Assembly (NCBI RefSeq): GCF_002260525.1
Contig: NZ_MRYI01000028.1
Coordinates: 1 to 48,972, forward strand
Length of the DNA stretch: 48,972 nucleotides
Direction of reading: 5' to 3'
From: Hahella sp. CCB-MM4
Lineage (GTDB): Bacteria > Pseudomonadota > Gammaproteobacteria > Pseudomonadales > Oleiphilaceae
Shown here one piece after another: positions 7,590 to 16,404 of the stretch. Position numbers and translations under genes: made by a program. The number at the start of each line of letters is the position of its first letter. Position 1 is the first letter of the stretch. The notes under the pieces were generated by a model, which did no database searches, had not been told where the DNA came from, and saw nothing but the letters and a program-made list of their open reading frames with translations.

Positions 7590-9191
7590 TCAGGCTCCCT
7601 GATACACCGGTATTGTACGGTAATCCTTGTGGAGGCCTTTATACAGGCCTACGCACATTACCAATAGTACTATCGTGAAAGGCAAGCCAACGGTAACGGC
7701 TCCGGCCTGCAGTGCTCCCAAAGCATCAGCACCGCCGCCGAACAGCAGGGTACCGGCGATAACGCCTTCCATTACAGCCCAGAACACGCGCTGTGGAACC
7801 GGGGCATCTTCCTTGCCGCCGGCAGTAATACCGTCAATAACCAGGGACCCTGAGTCTGAAGAAGTAACAAAGAAAACCAGAACCAGAATGATGGCCATTG
7901 TGGACATAAAGCCCGACAGAGGCAGATTTTCCAGCATGTGGAACATAGTCAGGGATACATCACCAACGCCTTTGGTCAGCTCGCCGACATTTGCTTGAAT
8001 CTGATCAAGCGCATTACCGCCGAAGGCTGCCATCCAGATACCACAGATCAGGGTAGGGATCAGCAGAACCGCAATCATGAATTCCCTGACAGTACGGCCT
8101 TTGGACACTCTCGCGATGAACATGCCCACGAATGGCGACCAGGAGATCCACCATGCCCAGTAGAACACAGTCCAGCCGTGGTACCAGGTTTCGTCTTCGC
8201 GGCCGATCCAGTTACTCAACGGAATGATATTCTCAACGTAGGATCCCAGCAGTGTGGCAAAGTTGGAAAGGAAACCGGTCAGTGAGCCGGCCAGAATCAC
8301 GAATGCCAGAACGATAATGGCGATGGCCATGTTGATGTTGCTGAGCACTTTCACCCCGCCGTCGAGCCCGCGTACCACTGAAATCAGGGCAACGGAGGTG
8401 ACCAGGATGATGATGGCAATCTGCAGGCTGATGCCTGATTCAAAGCCGTAGAGGAAGCTTAGTCCACTTGATGCCTGTTGTGCGCCGAAGCCCAGTGAAG
8501 TCGCCAGACCGAAAATAGTCGCAACAACAGCCACGATATCGATCACATGACCGATCGGTCCCCACACGCGATTACCCAGAATAGGGAAGAATGCGGAACG
8601 GATGGTCAGCGGCAGACCTTTGTTGTAGGTGAAGAAGGCCAGGGCCAGAGCGACAACTCCGTACATTGCCCAGGGGTGGAGCCCCCAGTGGAACATGGTG
8701 GCTCCCAAAGCCAGGGACTTGCCTTCAGGCGTATTGGCCGCCACATTCAGGGGAGTGCCGTACCAGTTGGTGTAATAGGCCACTGGCTCTGCAACACTCC
8801 AGAACATCAGGCCAATTCCCATGCCGGCTGCAAATAACATGGCAAACCAGGAGGCACGGGAGAACTCTGGTTTGGCATCCTGCCCGCCAAGTCTGATTTT
8901 TCCAACGGGGAGGAAAATTAATGCGAAACAAAAGATCACGAAAATATTACCGGCAATCATGAACAGCCAGTCGAAGTTATCAATAGACCAGGTTCTTGCA
9001 CCCGTCAGCATTTCCTTGGCTTCTGCCGGAAACATCAGGGTTCCGATGACAAACAGTAATATTAGGAGGGCACTTATCCCAAAAACGGGATTGTGAACAT
9101 CCAACCCCATAATCTGAACGTTATCCTGACCGGCTTTATAATCGATGTCGTATTCATCGATCCCGGCAGATAACCGTGGATTCTCATTCAT
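7590..9191 (-). CDS. BCCT-family glycine betaine transporter
   Basis: A 533-residue inner-membrane protein with about 12 hydrophobic segments. It carries the BCCT signatures MGIGLMFWSVAEPVAYY and WTVFYWAWWISWSPFVGMFI, followed by SKGRTVREF. These are typical of sodium- or proton-coupled choline/betaine/carnitine carriers. Its place between the gbc and dgc genes makes glycine betaine, or possibly dimethylglycine, the likely substrate. It lacks the long cytoplasmic C-terminal tail of osmosensing BetT/BetP types, ending soon after the last membrane segment (KDYRTIPVYQGA). That fits a catabolic uptake role rather than an osmotic one. The start ATG at 9191 has a modest upstream site. The upstream gap has CGACA-type half-sites. 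Confidence 0.93.
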   Translation of the reverse strand: MNENPRLSAGIDEYDIDYKAGQDNVQIMGLDVHNPVFGISALLILLFVIGTLMFPAEAKEMLTGARTWSIDNFDWLFMIAGNIFVIFCFALIFLPVGKIRLGGQDAKPEFSRASWFAMLFAAGMGIGLMFWSVAEPVAYYTNWYGTPLNVAANTPEGKSLALGATMFHWGLHPWAMYGVVALALAFFTYNKGLPLTIRSAFFPILGNRVWGPIGHVIDIVAVVATIFGLATSLGFGAQQASSGLSFLYGFESGISLQIAIIILVTSVALISVVRGLDGGVKVLSNINMAIAIIVLAFVILAGSLTGFLSNFATLLGSYVENIIPLSNWIGREDETWYHGWTVFYWAWWISWSPFVGMFIARVSKGRTVREFMIAVLLIPTLICGIWMAAFGGNALDQIQANVGELTKGVGDVSLTMFHMLENLPLSGFMSTMAIILVLVFFVTSSDSGSLVIDGITAGGKEDAPVPQRVFWAVMEGVIAGTLLFGGGADALGALQAGAVTVGLPFTIVLLVMCVGLYKGLHKDYRTIPVYQGA

Positions 9192-9465
9192 CTAATCATT
9201 CCTCGCAGAGTTGTTTGATTGTGAATTTTCTTGTAATTGCACGGTTTCCAGGGCCGTCGGGTGAAATGACAGCCCCTTAGAGCCTGTTGACCCTAAAATC
9301 CAGTATCCGGTAGATAAGATGATAGTGTTTCTCTGCAAACGACATGTGGTCATGAAAAGCTATCTCTAAGCGTCACTTGTCATAAGGCGACGGAAAAGTC
9401 GTTTAAAGGCAATAGGCCTATAAAATACATTAAGTAGTAATTCTAATATATTGAAAATAAAGAAT
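9192..9465. promoter_or_regulatory. upstream control region of the betaine transporter
   Basis: AT-rich gap ahead of the transporter gene, which is transcribed leftward. AAACGACA at 9337-9344 and its partial inverse GTCGTTT at 9398-9404 flank TTGTCA and GGCGACGG. This resembles the half-sites before gbcA, dgc and fdhA. No gene is seen. Confidence 0.5.
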
Positions 9466-9491
9466 AAAAAAAGCCGGATTAAAATCCGGCT
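9466..9491 (-). terminator. terminator of the dgc-etf operon
   Basis: An 8-bp stem AGCCGGAT/ATCCGGCT (9472-9491) with a 4-nt loop is followed on the minus strand by a run of six to seven T. It lies about 95 bp beyond the etfB stop codon. Confidence 0.88.
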
Positions 9492-9586
9492 AATGGGGAC
9501 TTGAGGGTTGTACCTTTATCGTAAGGTCATTCTCAAGTGCGAAGTCGAGTGGCTGCAGCAATGGGCGGACCAGGTGAACTGCCTGA

Positions 9587-10393
9587 CTATTTAATAACGC
9601 CCTCGCTGACCAGCAGATCAAGGATTGCCTGGGCTTTTTCCCGGTCACTTTCGTCTTTCAGGATTCGGCCGCCTTCTCCCTGGGGTTTGGCGGTGGCTGC
9701 CTTAAACCGGTCGGCAGCCGTTTTCGCTTTCTTGATATTCAGCCGTTTGGGCCGTTTCCGGGCAGGGGATTCCTCCCAGGCCGCTTTCTCCTCATCCTGT
9801 TGCTCAACTGATGCCTCTAAATCGAGACTACCCCGTCGGCTGGGGCCAAATGCAATCTGGCGTGGAGCCTGGGCGGCTTGATCGACGGTTGCAATAAATG
9901 GCACGGTGACTTTCAGTTTCCTTCTCTGGCCACGTGGTAGCGCCTGTAAGACTTCCGCTTCTCTTTCATTAATGCTGAGAACCTCGGCAACAGCCGGTAC
10001 CAGCGGCAGACCAAGACGGTCGGCCAGCAGGTAGGGCAACATGCCGGACGCTTCACCGCTTTCCGCCCGCATGCCAGCCAGGATGATGTCGGCACTGTGG
10101 TCTCTGAAATGACTCACCAGGGCAGGCAGGGCGTCTGATCCTGTCGGCTGTCTGAGGACGGTCATGGATGTCATTCCCATGCCGAGGTACTGTCTGAGAG
10201 CCTGTTCCAGATCTTCCTGGGAACCGGTTTCGCCGGCGTGAACCAGATTCAGTTTGTTACCGCAAAGACCGATACCCATTTCGACGGCACGGGCGTCCTG
10301 ATCGGCTCGCCTGGCACGGCCTGATTTGGGATGCTGGCCAATGGAGACCAAGGCGGCAACTTTAAGGTTGGCAGATACGGCTTCAGGCAACAC
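9587..10393 (-). CDS. etfB: electron transfer flavoprotein beta subunit (dimethylglycine demethylation)
   Basis: A 268-residue EtfB-type subunit. The Etf nucleotide-fold is recognisable (VAALVSIGQHPKSGRARRAD near the start, DIILAGMRAESGEASGMLP and LADRLGLPLVPAV mid-protein). The C-terminal part is basic and low in complexity (KRPKRLNIKKAKTAADRF). With EtfA it should accept electrons from dimethylglycine demethylation and pass them to the DgcB membrane iron-sulfur protein. Translation starts at GTG 10393, supported by AAGGAGG six bases upstream, and overlaps the etfA stop by 11 bp. It is the last gene of the operon. It is much more diverged than housekeeping EtfB, as expected for this specialised pair. 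Confidence 0.88.
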   Translation of the reverse strand: MLPEAVSANLKVAALVSIGQHPKSGRARRADQDARAVEMGIGLCGNKLNLVHAGETGSQEDLEQALRQYLGMGMTSMTVLRQPTGSDALPALVSHFRDHSADIILAGMRAESGEASGMLPYLLADRLGLPLVPAVAEVLSINEREAEVLQALPRGQRRKLKVTVPFIATVDQAAQAPRQIAFGPSRRGSLDLEASVEQQDEEKAAWEESPARKRPKRLNIKKAKTAADRFKAATAKPQGEGGRILKDESDREKAQAILDLLVSEGVIK

Positions 10394-11699
10394 AGCGGGC
10401 CTCCTTGTCTTGCTTCTCTTGATTGGAAACAGAGTCAGGTTCTTTGGTCTGCGATAGGGTGGATGATCCGGTCTGGCGAGCTTTGTATAGCTGGAGAAGT
10501 TCGCCCAGGATATCCTGGCTGCGGCCGATGACCGTCAGGTCGGCACGTTTGACCATGTCACAACCCGGATCGGTATTGATGGCAACGACTTTTTCGCATT
10601 GACCGATGCCTTGCAGGTGCTGGATAGCTCCGGAGATTCCCACGGCAATATAAACGCGGGCCGTGACCCAGGTACCAGTGGCACCGACCTGTCGGAAGCG
10701 CGGCATAAAGCCGTCGTCCACCGCCACCCGGCTGGCCCCTTCGGTTGCGCCGAGAGAGGTCGCGACCTCATGAAACTGATCCCAGTCTCTGACCCCGTTA
10801 CCGGCAGAAAGAATAAATTCGGCTTCCGCCAACGGTATCTGTGAAGGATCGACGTCCACTGCACCAAGGTCCTGAATGCGGCTCTCGGCTTGTGTGATCA
10901 GCTCTATTTCCAGCGACAGAACTTCATGGCGGGTTTCGTCTATCGGCATGGCACATTCTTCTGCCAACAGAATGAGTCTTGGAGTATTGCGACGAATATC
11001 AATTCGGTCGGAACCTCCACGGCAGACAGTATTGTCTTTATCGACCTGCCAGGCATGGTTGGCAGGGCGTTCACCGATCCTGGCAGACAGGCGGCAACCG
11101 AGGTCTGTGCCCCCGTGAATGCTGTCAGGAAACAGCCAGTACAGGGGAGACAGCGCTGATTCAACACTTTGCAGTGCCGCCAGTTTTAACTCTGGGCAAT
11201 AACCCTGGTAGCTGAGAGTGTCGTCACCGTTAAAGTGAATCAGGCGGTCAACACCGGCTTTATCAAAACCTTCCTCGCGGTGGTCTCCAAATACCACCGC
11301 AACCACGGCGGCTTCGGAAGAGGCGGATTTCGCCAGCAGATGAGCCTGCCCGAGCACATCTTTGTCATGACTGGTCAGACGGCCACCCACCATATCCAGT
11401 ACACAGACGATAAAGTGTGCAGGGCTCTCCACTTTATGGAGCGGCAGTAACGGTTCGGAGGCTGTCGCTCCGGAAGCTCCTCGTTGCAGGCGCGCCGCAC
11501 CGGGAGCGTTATTACCAGTCCGGTCCTTACGTTTGAGGCCGTTAGGGCCCATGAAATAGCCGGCACGGGGGTCCTTCCGCAACAGTCCGGTGGGGCCGCG
11601 TTGTTCAGTCGACCCGCCGACCAGGGATTGATGCAGCGGATGCAACCGGTTCCTGGCGATGCGTTCTATCCTGGGGTCTCTTCTGATCAGGCTCGACAT
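10383..11699 (-). CDS. etfA: electron transfer flavoprotein alpha subunit (dimethylglycine demethylation)
   Basis: A 438-residue EtfA. Its C-terminal FAD-binding domain is clear: GASRVAVDDGFMPRFRQVGA, then YIAVGISGAIQHL and VVAINTDPGCDMVKRADLTV. About 90 extra residues precede the core domain (RDPRIERIARNRLHPLHQSL and onward). This makes it longer than ordinary EtfA of about 310 residues, as in the betaine-cluster type. It pairs with the downstream etfB. Its ATG overlaps the dgcB stop by one base (TGATG), and GGAGG lies seven bases upstream. It belongs to the dipeptidase-like/DUF5943/dgcAB/etfAB operon and should carry electrons from DgcA to DgcB. Confidence 0.9.
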   Translation of the reverse strand: MSSLIRRDPRIERIARNRLHPLHQSLVGGSTEQRGPTGLLRKDPRAGYFMGPNGLKRKDRTGNNAPGAARLQRGASGATASEPLLPLHKVESPAHFIVCVLDMVGGRLTSHDKDVLGQAHLLAKSASSEAAVVAVVFGDHREEGFDKAGVDRLIHFNGDDTLSYQGYCPELKLAALQSVESALSPLYWLFPDSIHGGTDLGCRLSARIGERPANHAWQVDKDNTVCRGGSDRIDIRRNTPRLILLAEECAMPIDETRHEVLSLEIELITQAESRIQDLGAVDVDPSQIPLAEAEFILSAGNGVRDWDQFHEVATSLGATEGASRVAVDDGFMPRFRQVGATGTWVTARVYIAVGISGAIQHLQGIGQCEKVVAINTDPGCDMVKRADLTVIGRSQDILGELLQLYKARQTGSSTLSQTKEPDSVSNQEKQDKEARCVA

Positions 11700-13597
11700 C
11701 AGTGTACCTCCTCAATCAGGACTTCTGACACCAACTCGGCGATATCCTTGATCTCCGGCCTGGGTTCCACGACACCTTCGAGCATGGCGGTACATTGCTG
11801 GCAGCCGACAGCGACCACTTCCGCACCAACCGCCTTGGCATCTTCCATCCGCATATCGGCGATACGGCGTTCACCGGGAATATCGGTAATCGGAGCACCG
11901 CCTCCGCCACCGCAGCAGCGAGACCGGAAACCGGAGCGTTCCATTTCTTTCAATTCAATGCCCAGAACCTTGAGCAGTTCCCGTGGGGAGTCGTATTCAC
12001 CATTATATCTACCCAGGTAGCAGGGGTCGTGATAGGTCACATTGCTGCCTTTGAACTGGTCCAGACGCAACTTGCCCTGTTTTACCAGTTCATTGATAAA
12101 CGTGGTGTGGTGAAGCACTTCATAGCGGCCGCCGAAATCACCGTATTCATTTTTAAGAACATGGAAGGCATGGGGGTCTGTGGTGACAATGCGTTTGAAC
12201 TTGTATTGGCTTAACACGCTGATATTGTGTTTGGCCAATGCCTGAAAGGTGGCATCGTCTCCAAGACGCCGCGCGACATCGCCGGAATCTCTTTCTTCGT
12301 CACCCAGGACGGCAAAATTGACGTTAGCCGCTTTCAGTATTTTGACGAAGGCTCTCAAGATACGCTGACTACGCATGTCGAAGGCGCCGTCACTGACCCA
12401 GAACAAGACTTCTGCTTCCTTCACCTCGGCCATGGCCGGTAGATTCTGGTCGGCTGCCCAGTTCATCCGGCTTTGCGGATCAAACCCGTTAGGGTTGTCG
12501 GTGGCAATCAGGTTTTCCAGTACTTCGGCGCCTTTGTTCGGTGTTTCGCCTTTTTCCAGGGTGAGAAAGCGACGCATGTCGACAATGGCATCCACATGCT
12601 CAATCATCATCGGACATTCTTCAACGCAGGCACGGCAGGTGGTACATGACCACAGCGTATCCGCTTTCACTAGACCATCGGTGATGATTTTTCCAGGAGC
12701 GCCCTGAGCCTGTCCAACGTCGATACCCGGATAAGGGGAACCGGCATATTTGGCATCTGTCCCACCGGCAAGTCCAACCACCATGTCCTGAATCAGTTTC
12801 TTCGGATTCAGTGGCTGACCGGCAGCAAATGCCGGGCACACAGCTTCACAACGACCGCACTGAACGCAGGCGTCGAAGCCCAGTAACTGGTTCCACTTGA
12901 AGTCAGCGGGTTTCGCCACTCCCAGTGAATCAGTCGCAAGGTTTACGGGTTTCAAGCCGGTTGAACGACCGCCGTTGAAACGTTCAGGGCGACGGTGGAA
13001 CGCCAGGTGAAGGGCACCGGCAAAGGCGTGCTTCATAGGGCCGCCCCAGGTCATTCCGAACACCATTTCTCCCAACCCGTAAATGATGCCGGCTGTCAGC
13101 AGTATGGCCAGAACCCAGCCGCCAAAGTTCTCCGGCAGGATACCGGCGGCGGGCAGGGTAATAATGAAAAATGTCGCGGCAAATACCAGCAGACTCTTCG
13201 GCAGGCGCATCCAGGGGCCTTTGGAGAGCCTTGCAGGAGGTTGGGTGCGGCGTTTGAAAACAAACAATGCACCGGTGAACATGAGTGCCGTTGCTGCCAG
13301 CAATGCCCAGGAAAGAATCTGGTGGTGCAGGCCGAACAGGTGAACCAGCACAATCAAAACCAGGGACAATACGAATCCACCCGCTGTGGCGACGTGGGTA
13401 TTGGACATATACTTGTCCCTTGCCACCACATGGTGAAGATCGACCAGGTAGCGTCGGGGCATGGCCATCAGGCCCGCAAAAATATTTACGGGCGCGGCCT
13501 GGCCGGCGCGCCAAAGGCTGATTCGCCTCAGTGCGCCTATGGCCATCAGTCCCAGCGCGATGGCCAGGAGTAGGGGGAGTAACCAGTCAAGGATCAT
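11699..13597 (-). CDS. dgcB: dimethylglycine demethylation iron-sulfur membrane protein DgcB
   Basis: A 632-residue membrane-anchored iron-sulfur protein. The first 200 residues hold about five hydrophobic segments. Two [4Fe-4S] motifs follow, CVQCGRCEAVCP and CTTCRACVEECP. Cysteine-rich CCG-type domains come last, with DPCYLGRY, RCCGGGGG and VGCQQC. This is the layout of DgcB, which with DgcA oxidises dimethylglycine to sarcosine and passes electrons toward the quinone pool. GGAAGGA precedes the ATG at 13597. It lies 46 bp after dgcA and overlaps etfA by one base, so the four genes are translationally linked. Confidence 0.94.
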   Translation of the reverse strand: MILDWLLPLLLAIALGLMAIGALRRISLWRAGQAAPVNIFAGLMAMPRRYLVDLHHVVARDKYMSNTHVATAGGFVLSLVLIVLVHLFGLHHQILSWALLAATALMFTGALFVFKRRTQPPARLSKGPWMRLPKSLLVFAATFFIITLPAAGILPENFGGWVLAILLTAGIIYGLGEMVFGMTWGGPMKHAFAGALHLAFHRRPERFNGGRSTGLKPVNLATDSLGVAKPADFKWNQLLGFDACVQCGRCEAVCPAFAAGQPLNPKKLIQDMVVGLAGGTDAKYAGSPYPGIDVGQAQGAPGKIITDGLVKADTLWSCTTCRACVEECPMMIEHVDAIVDMRRFLTLEKGETPNKGAEVLENLIATDNPNGFDPQSRMNWAADQNLPAMAEVKEAEVLFWVSDGAFDMRSQRILRAFVKILKAANVNFAVLGDEERDSGDVARRLGDDATFQALAKHNISVLSQYKFKRIVTTDPHAFHVLKNEYGDFGGRYEVLHHTTFINELVKQGKLRLDQFKGSNVTYHDPCYLGRYNGEYDSPRELLKVLGIELKEMERSGFRSRCCGGGGGAPITDIPGERRIADMRMEDAKAVGAEVVAVGCQQCTAMLEGVVEPRPEIKDIAELVSEVLIEEVH

Positions 13598-13643
13598 GTC
13601 TGTTCCTTCCGCTCGGTTGTCGCAGTCATCTTATTCGTTGGCT

Positions 13644-15707
13644 TCACAGATCCTTGCACAGACGCATGGCGTCATAGATCGCGGCGTGAGTGTTGCGCTG
13701 GGATACGCAGTCCCCCAGGCGCCACAGAATCATGCCGTTGCCAGCTTCGGAAAGAATGGGCTGCGGTTTACAGTCGAACAGGGCTTCCACATCTATCTGG
13801 CCTTTGTTGACGGATTCCGCCTTCAGCTCATAGTAGAGTGCTTCATTGGGACGCGTGCCGTTTTCCACCACGATCTGGTCAACCACACGCTCCTCTTTCT
13901 GGCCGGTATATTCGTTCTCAAGCACGGCGACCACTTTGTCACCCTCGCGATAGACCTTCTCCAGCATGAAGTCGGACGTCATGATGACGTCTTTTTCGTA
14001 CAGGCTCCGGTAGTAGGTGGGGAAGGTGGTTCCGCCAATACCGACGCCGGGTTTGATATCGTCAGTCACCAGTTCAACCAGTGAGCCTTTGGAGGCCAGG
14101 TAGTCTGCTGCAGACATACCGGAGAACTCACAGATGGTGTCATAGATCAGTACATTCTTGCCTGGTTCCACCGTGCCGTTGAGGATGTCCCAGGAGGATA
14201 CGACCAGACCTTCTTCAGCACCCCATTCAGGATTCTGCTCCATGAAGGGTTGTCCGCCGGTGGCCAGGATACAGACATCCGGACGAATATCGCGGATCAT
14301 ATCCGCATTGGCGGCTGTTCCCAGGCGTAATTCAACGCCCAGGCGTGCCAGTTCCAATGCAAACCAGCGGGTAATACCGGCAATCTGGTCGCGCTGGGGA
14401 GCTTTCGCAGCGATGGTTATCTGCCCGCCCAGTTCTTCAGCCTTTTCCACCAGGATGACTTCATGCCCACGCTCGGCGGCGACACGTGCGGCCTCCATTC
14501 CTCCAGGGCCTCCACCGATCACCAGGACCTTGCGCTTGGGACCTTCGGTCTTCTCAATGATATGAGGGATGCCCATATATTCGCGGGATGTGGCGGCATT
14601 CTGAATACACAGAACGTCCAGTCCCTGATACTGGCGGTCAATACAATAGTTGGCTCCGACGCACTGGCGGATCTGATCCACCTGATTCATCTTGATCTTG
14701 GCAATAATGTGGGGATCAGCGATGTGCGCACGGGTCATGCCCACGAAATCGACGTAACCGGCTTCCAGAATACGCTGGGCCTGGTTGGGGTCTTTAATGT
14801 TCTGGGCGTGAATCACCGGAACATCCACCACTTCCTTGATTCCCGCAGCCAGGTGCAGGAACGGCTCAGGCGGATAGGTCATGTTGGGTATAACGTTGGC
14901 CAGAGTGTTATGGGTGTCACAGCCGGAGCCGACCACGCCGAAAAAGTCCACCATGCCGGTATCGTTGTAGTATTTAGCGATTTGCTTCATATCGTCATGT
15001 GACAGGCCGTCCGGGTGGAATTCGTCACCACAGATACGCATGCCCACGACAAAATCGGGGCCGACTTCTTCGCGGACAGCCTTGAGCACTTCCATTCCGA
15101 AGCGCATACGGTTCTCGAAGGTGCCGCCCCATTCATCCGTACGCTTATTGACGCGGGGAGACCAGAACTGGTCAATCATGTGCTGGTGAACGGCTGACAG
15201 TTCAACACCGTCAAGCCCGCCGGCTTTGGCCCGTGCCGCTGCCTTGGCGAAGTCACCGATAACACGCCAGATTTCTTCTTCCTCGATGGTTTTACAGGTC
15301 GCACGGTGCACCGGCTCACGAATGCCGGAAGGCGACATCAGGTTCGGCCAGTTCTCACCATCCCAACGGGAGCGGCGCCCCATATGGGTGATCTGGATCA
15401 TGATTTTTCCGCCATGCTTGTGCACGGCATCTGCAAGATTCTGGAAGTGGGGAATAATCCTGTCGGTGGACAGATTTACCGATTTCCACCAGCTCTGAGG
15501 ACTATCGATAGCCACCACACTGGAGCCGCCACAGATACACAGACCACAGCCGCCCTTGGCCTTTTCTTCGTAGTATTTGACATAGCGATCCGTTGTCATG
15601 CCTCCATCGGTGGCATAGACCTCGGCATGAGCGGTACTGACCACACGGTTACGAATCGTCAGCTTGTTGATATTGAGAGGGCGGAAGAGTGCTTCAAATT
15701 GGGACAT
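13644..15707 (-). CDS. dgcA: dimethylglycine demethylation flavoprotein DgcA
   Basis: A 687-residue trimethylamine-dehydrogenase-type oxidoreductase. The N-terminal old-yellow-enzyme barrel (about 1-345) includes QITHMGRRSRWDG and a HQHMIDQFWSPRVNKRTDEW segment. An iron-sulfur hinge comes next, then an FAD/NAD-type domain with VLVIGGGPGGMEAARVAA near 390. It should remove a methyl group from dimethylglycine to give sarcosine and formaldehyde. In the iron-sulfur hinge, Cys349, Cys355 and Cys367 are present. The position of the second classical cysteine is Ala352 (CVGANYC). Whether the whole DgcA subfamily shares this I cannot say. It sits between the DUF5943 gene and dgcB. The start ATG at 15707 is the first in frame. 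Confidence 0.95.
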   Translation of the reverse strand: MSQFEALFRPLNINKLTIRNRVVSTAHAEVYATDGGMTTDRYVKYYEEKAKGGCGLCICGGSSVVAIDSPQSWWKSVNLSTDRIIPHFQNLADAVHKHGGKIMIQITHMGRRSRWDGENWPNLMSPSGIREPVHRATCKTIEEEEIWRVIGDFAKAAARAKAGGLDGVELSAVHQHMIDQFWSPRVNKRTDEWGGTFENRMRFGMEVLKAVREEVGPDFVVGMRICGDEFHPDGLSHDDMKQIAKYYNDTGMVDFFGVVGSGCDTHNTLANVIPNMTYPPEPFLHLAAGIKEVVDVPVIHAQNIKDPNQAQRILEAGYVDFVGMTRAHIADPHIIAKIKMNQVDQIRQCVGANYCIDRQYQGLDVLCIQNAATSREYMGIPHIIEKTEGPKRKVLVIGGGPGGMEAARVAAERGHEVILVEKAEELGGQITIAAKAPQRDQIAGITRWFALELARLGVELRLGTAANADMIRDIRPDVCILATGGQPFMEQNPEWGAEEGLVVSSWDILNGTVEPGKNVLIYDTICEFSGMSAADYLASKGSLVELVTDDIKPGVGIGGTTFPTYYRSLYEKDVIMTSDFMLEKVYREGDKVVAVLENEYTGQKEERVVDQIVVENGTRPNEALYYELKAESVNKGQIDVEALFDCKPQPILSEAGNGMILWRLGDCVSQRNTHAAIYDAMRLCKDL

Positions 15708-15778
15708 GTGTTACCCCATCCATTCTTATCTTGCGTTTACCTGTGACGTGATGTTCACGCCGGCCATCTATCGAGTTC

Positions 15779-15800
15779 GGGCGGACATTCGAGCCCGCCC
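15779..15800. other. hairpin between the DUF5943 gene and dgcA
   Basis: GGGCGG at 15779-15784 pairs with CCGCCC at 15795-15800 in the 100-bp spacer inside the operon. There is no T-run. It may stabilise or partly attenuate the message ahead of or behind dgcA. Confidence 0.45.
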
Positions 15801-15807
15801 CAAGGTG

Positions 15808-16344
15808 TTATGCCGTTATTGGCGCGACTTCGAATACTCCGTATTCCACACCTTCTTCAGCAGCGCACTGGGTCTGTTCTGCTTTGGTCTTTACCGAATA
15901 ACCGAGTGATTCGGCTATCTGGTCCATGGCACCGGCAAACCAGCCGGTGAACATGTAGTCGACCTTGCGATTGACCTTGCCATACTGGTAAACAAACGCT
16001 GAATGATCCAGGCGAACCCGGGCATAGCCCTCGCGAATGTTCAGGTTCTCAATAGTAAAAATGCCCCAGCCGCGCTGGGAAAGGCGTTTCATGTAATGTT
16101 CAAATACAGCATCACCGCTTAGACCGTGGGCTTCCGCTTCTTTTTCACACCAATACCAGGCAGATTTGTATCCCGCCTTGTAGAGGATTTCAGCGTAACG
16201 ATCCGCCCCCAGTTCTTCTTCAATGGCCATGTGGTTATTGACGAAAAAGTGTCTGGGCACGTAAAGCATCGGCAGTGCATCAGTCATCCAGACGCCGGTG
16301 TTGTCGTCTACCAGGATCGGCATTTCAGGAGCATGACTTCCCAT
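15808..16344 (-). CDS. V4R/DUF5943-domain protein of the betaine operon
   Basis: A 178-residue protein matching the DUF5943 / 4-vinyl-reductase-like (V4R) proteins that sit beside dgcA in Pseudomonas. V4R folds bind small organic ligands. Visible features are MLYVPRHFFVNNHMAIEEEL near the start, a YKSAWYWCEKEAEAHGL core and a tail with TKAEQTQCAAEEG. The biochemical role is not known. The conserved place between the dipeptidase-like gene and dgcA implies a part in dimethylglycine use. I start at ATG 16344 with AGGTGA upstream; a GTG at 16356 would add four residues. Confidence 0.85.
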   Translation of the reverse strand: MGSHAPEMPILVDDNTGVWMTDALPMLYVPRHFFVNNHMAIEEELGADRYAEILYKAGYKSAWYWCEKEAEAHGLSGDAVFEHYMKRLSQRGWGIFTIENLNIREGYARVRLDHSAFVYQYGKVNRKVDYMFTGWFAGAMDQIAESLGYSVKTKAEQTQCAAEEGVEYGVFEVAPITA

Positions 16345-16404
16345 CTTGTTATTCACCTATCTTATTTATTTTGTACTTGAATCTTTTTCAGCAGGTTGCC
16401 CGGG

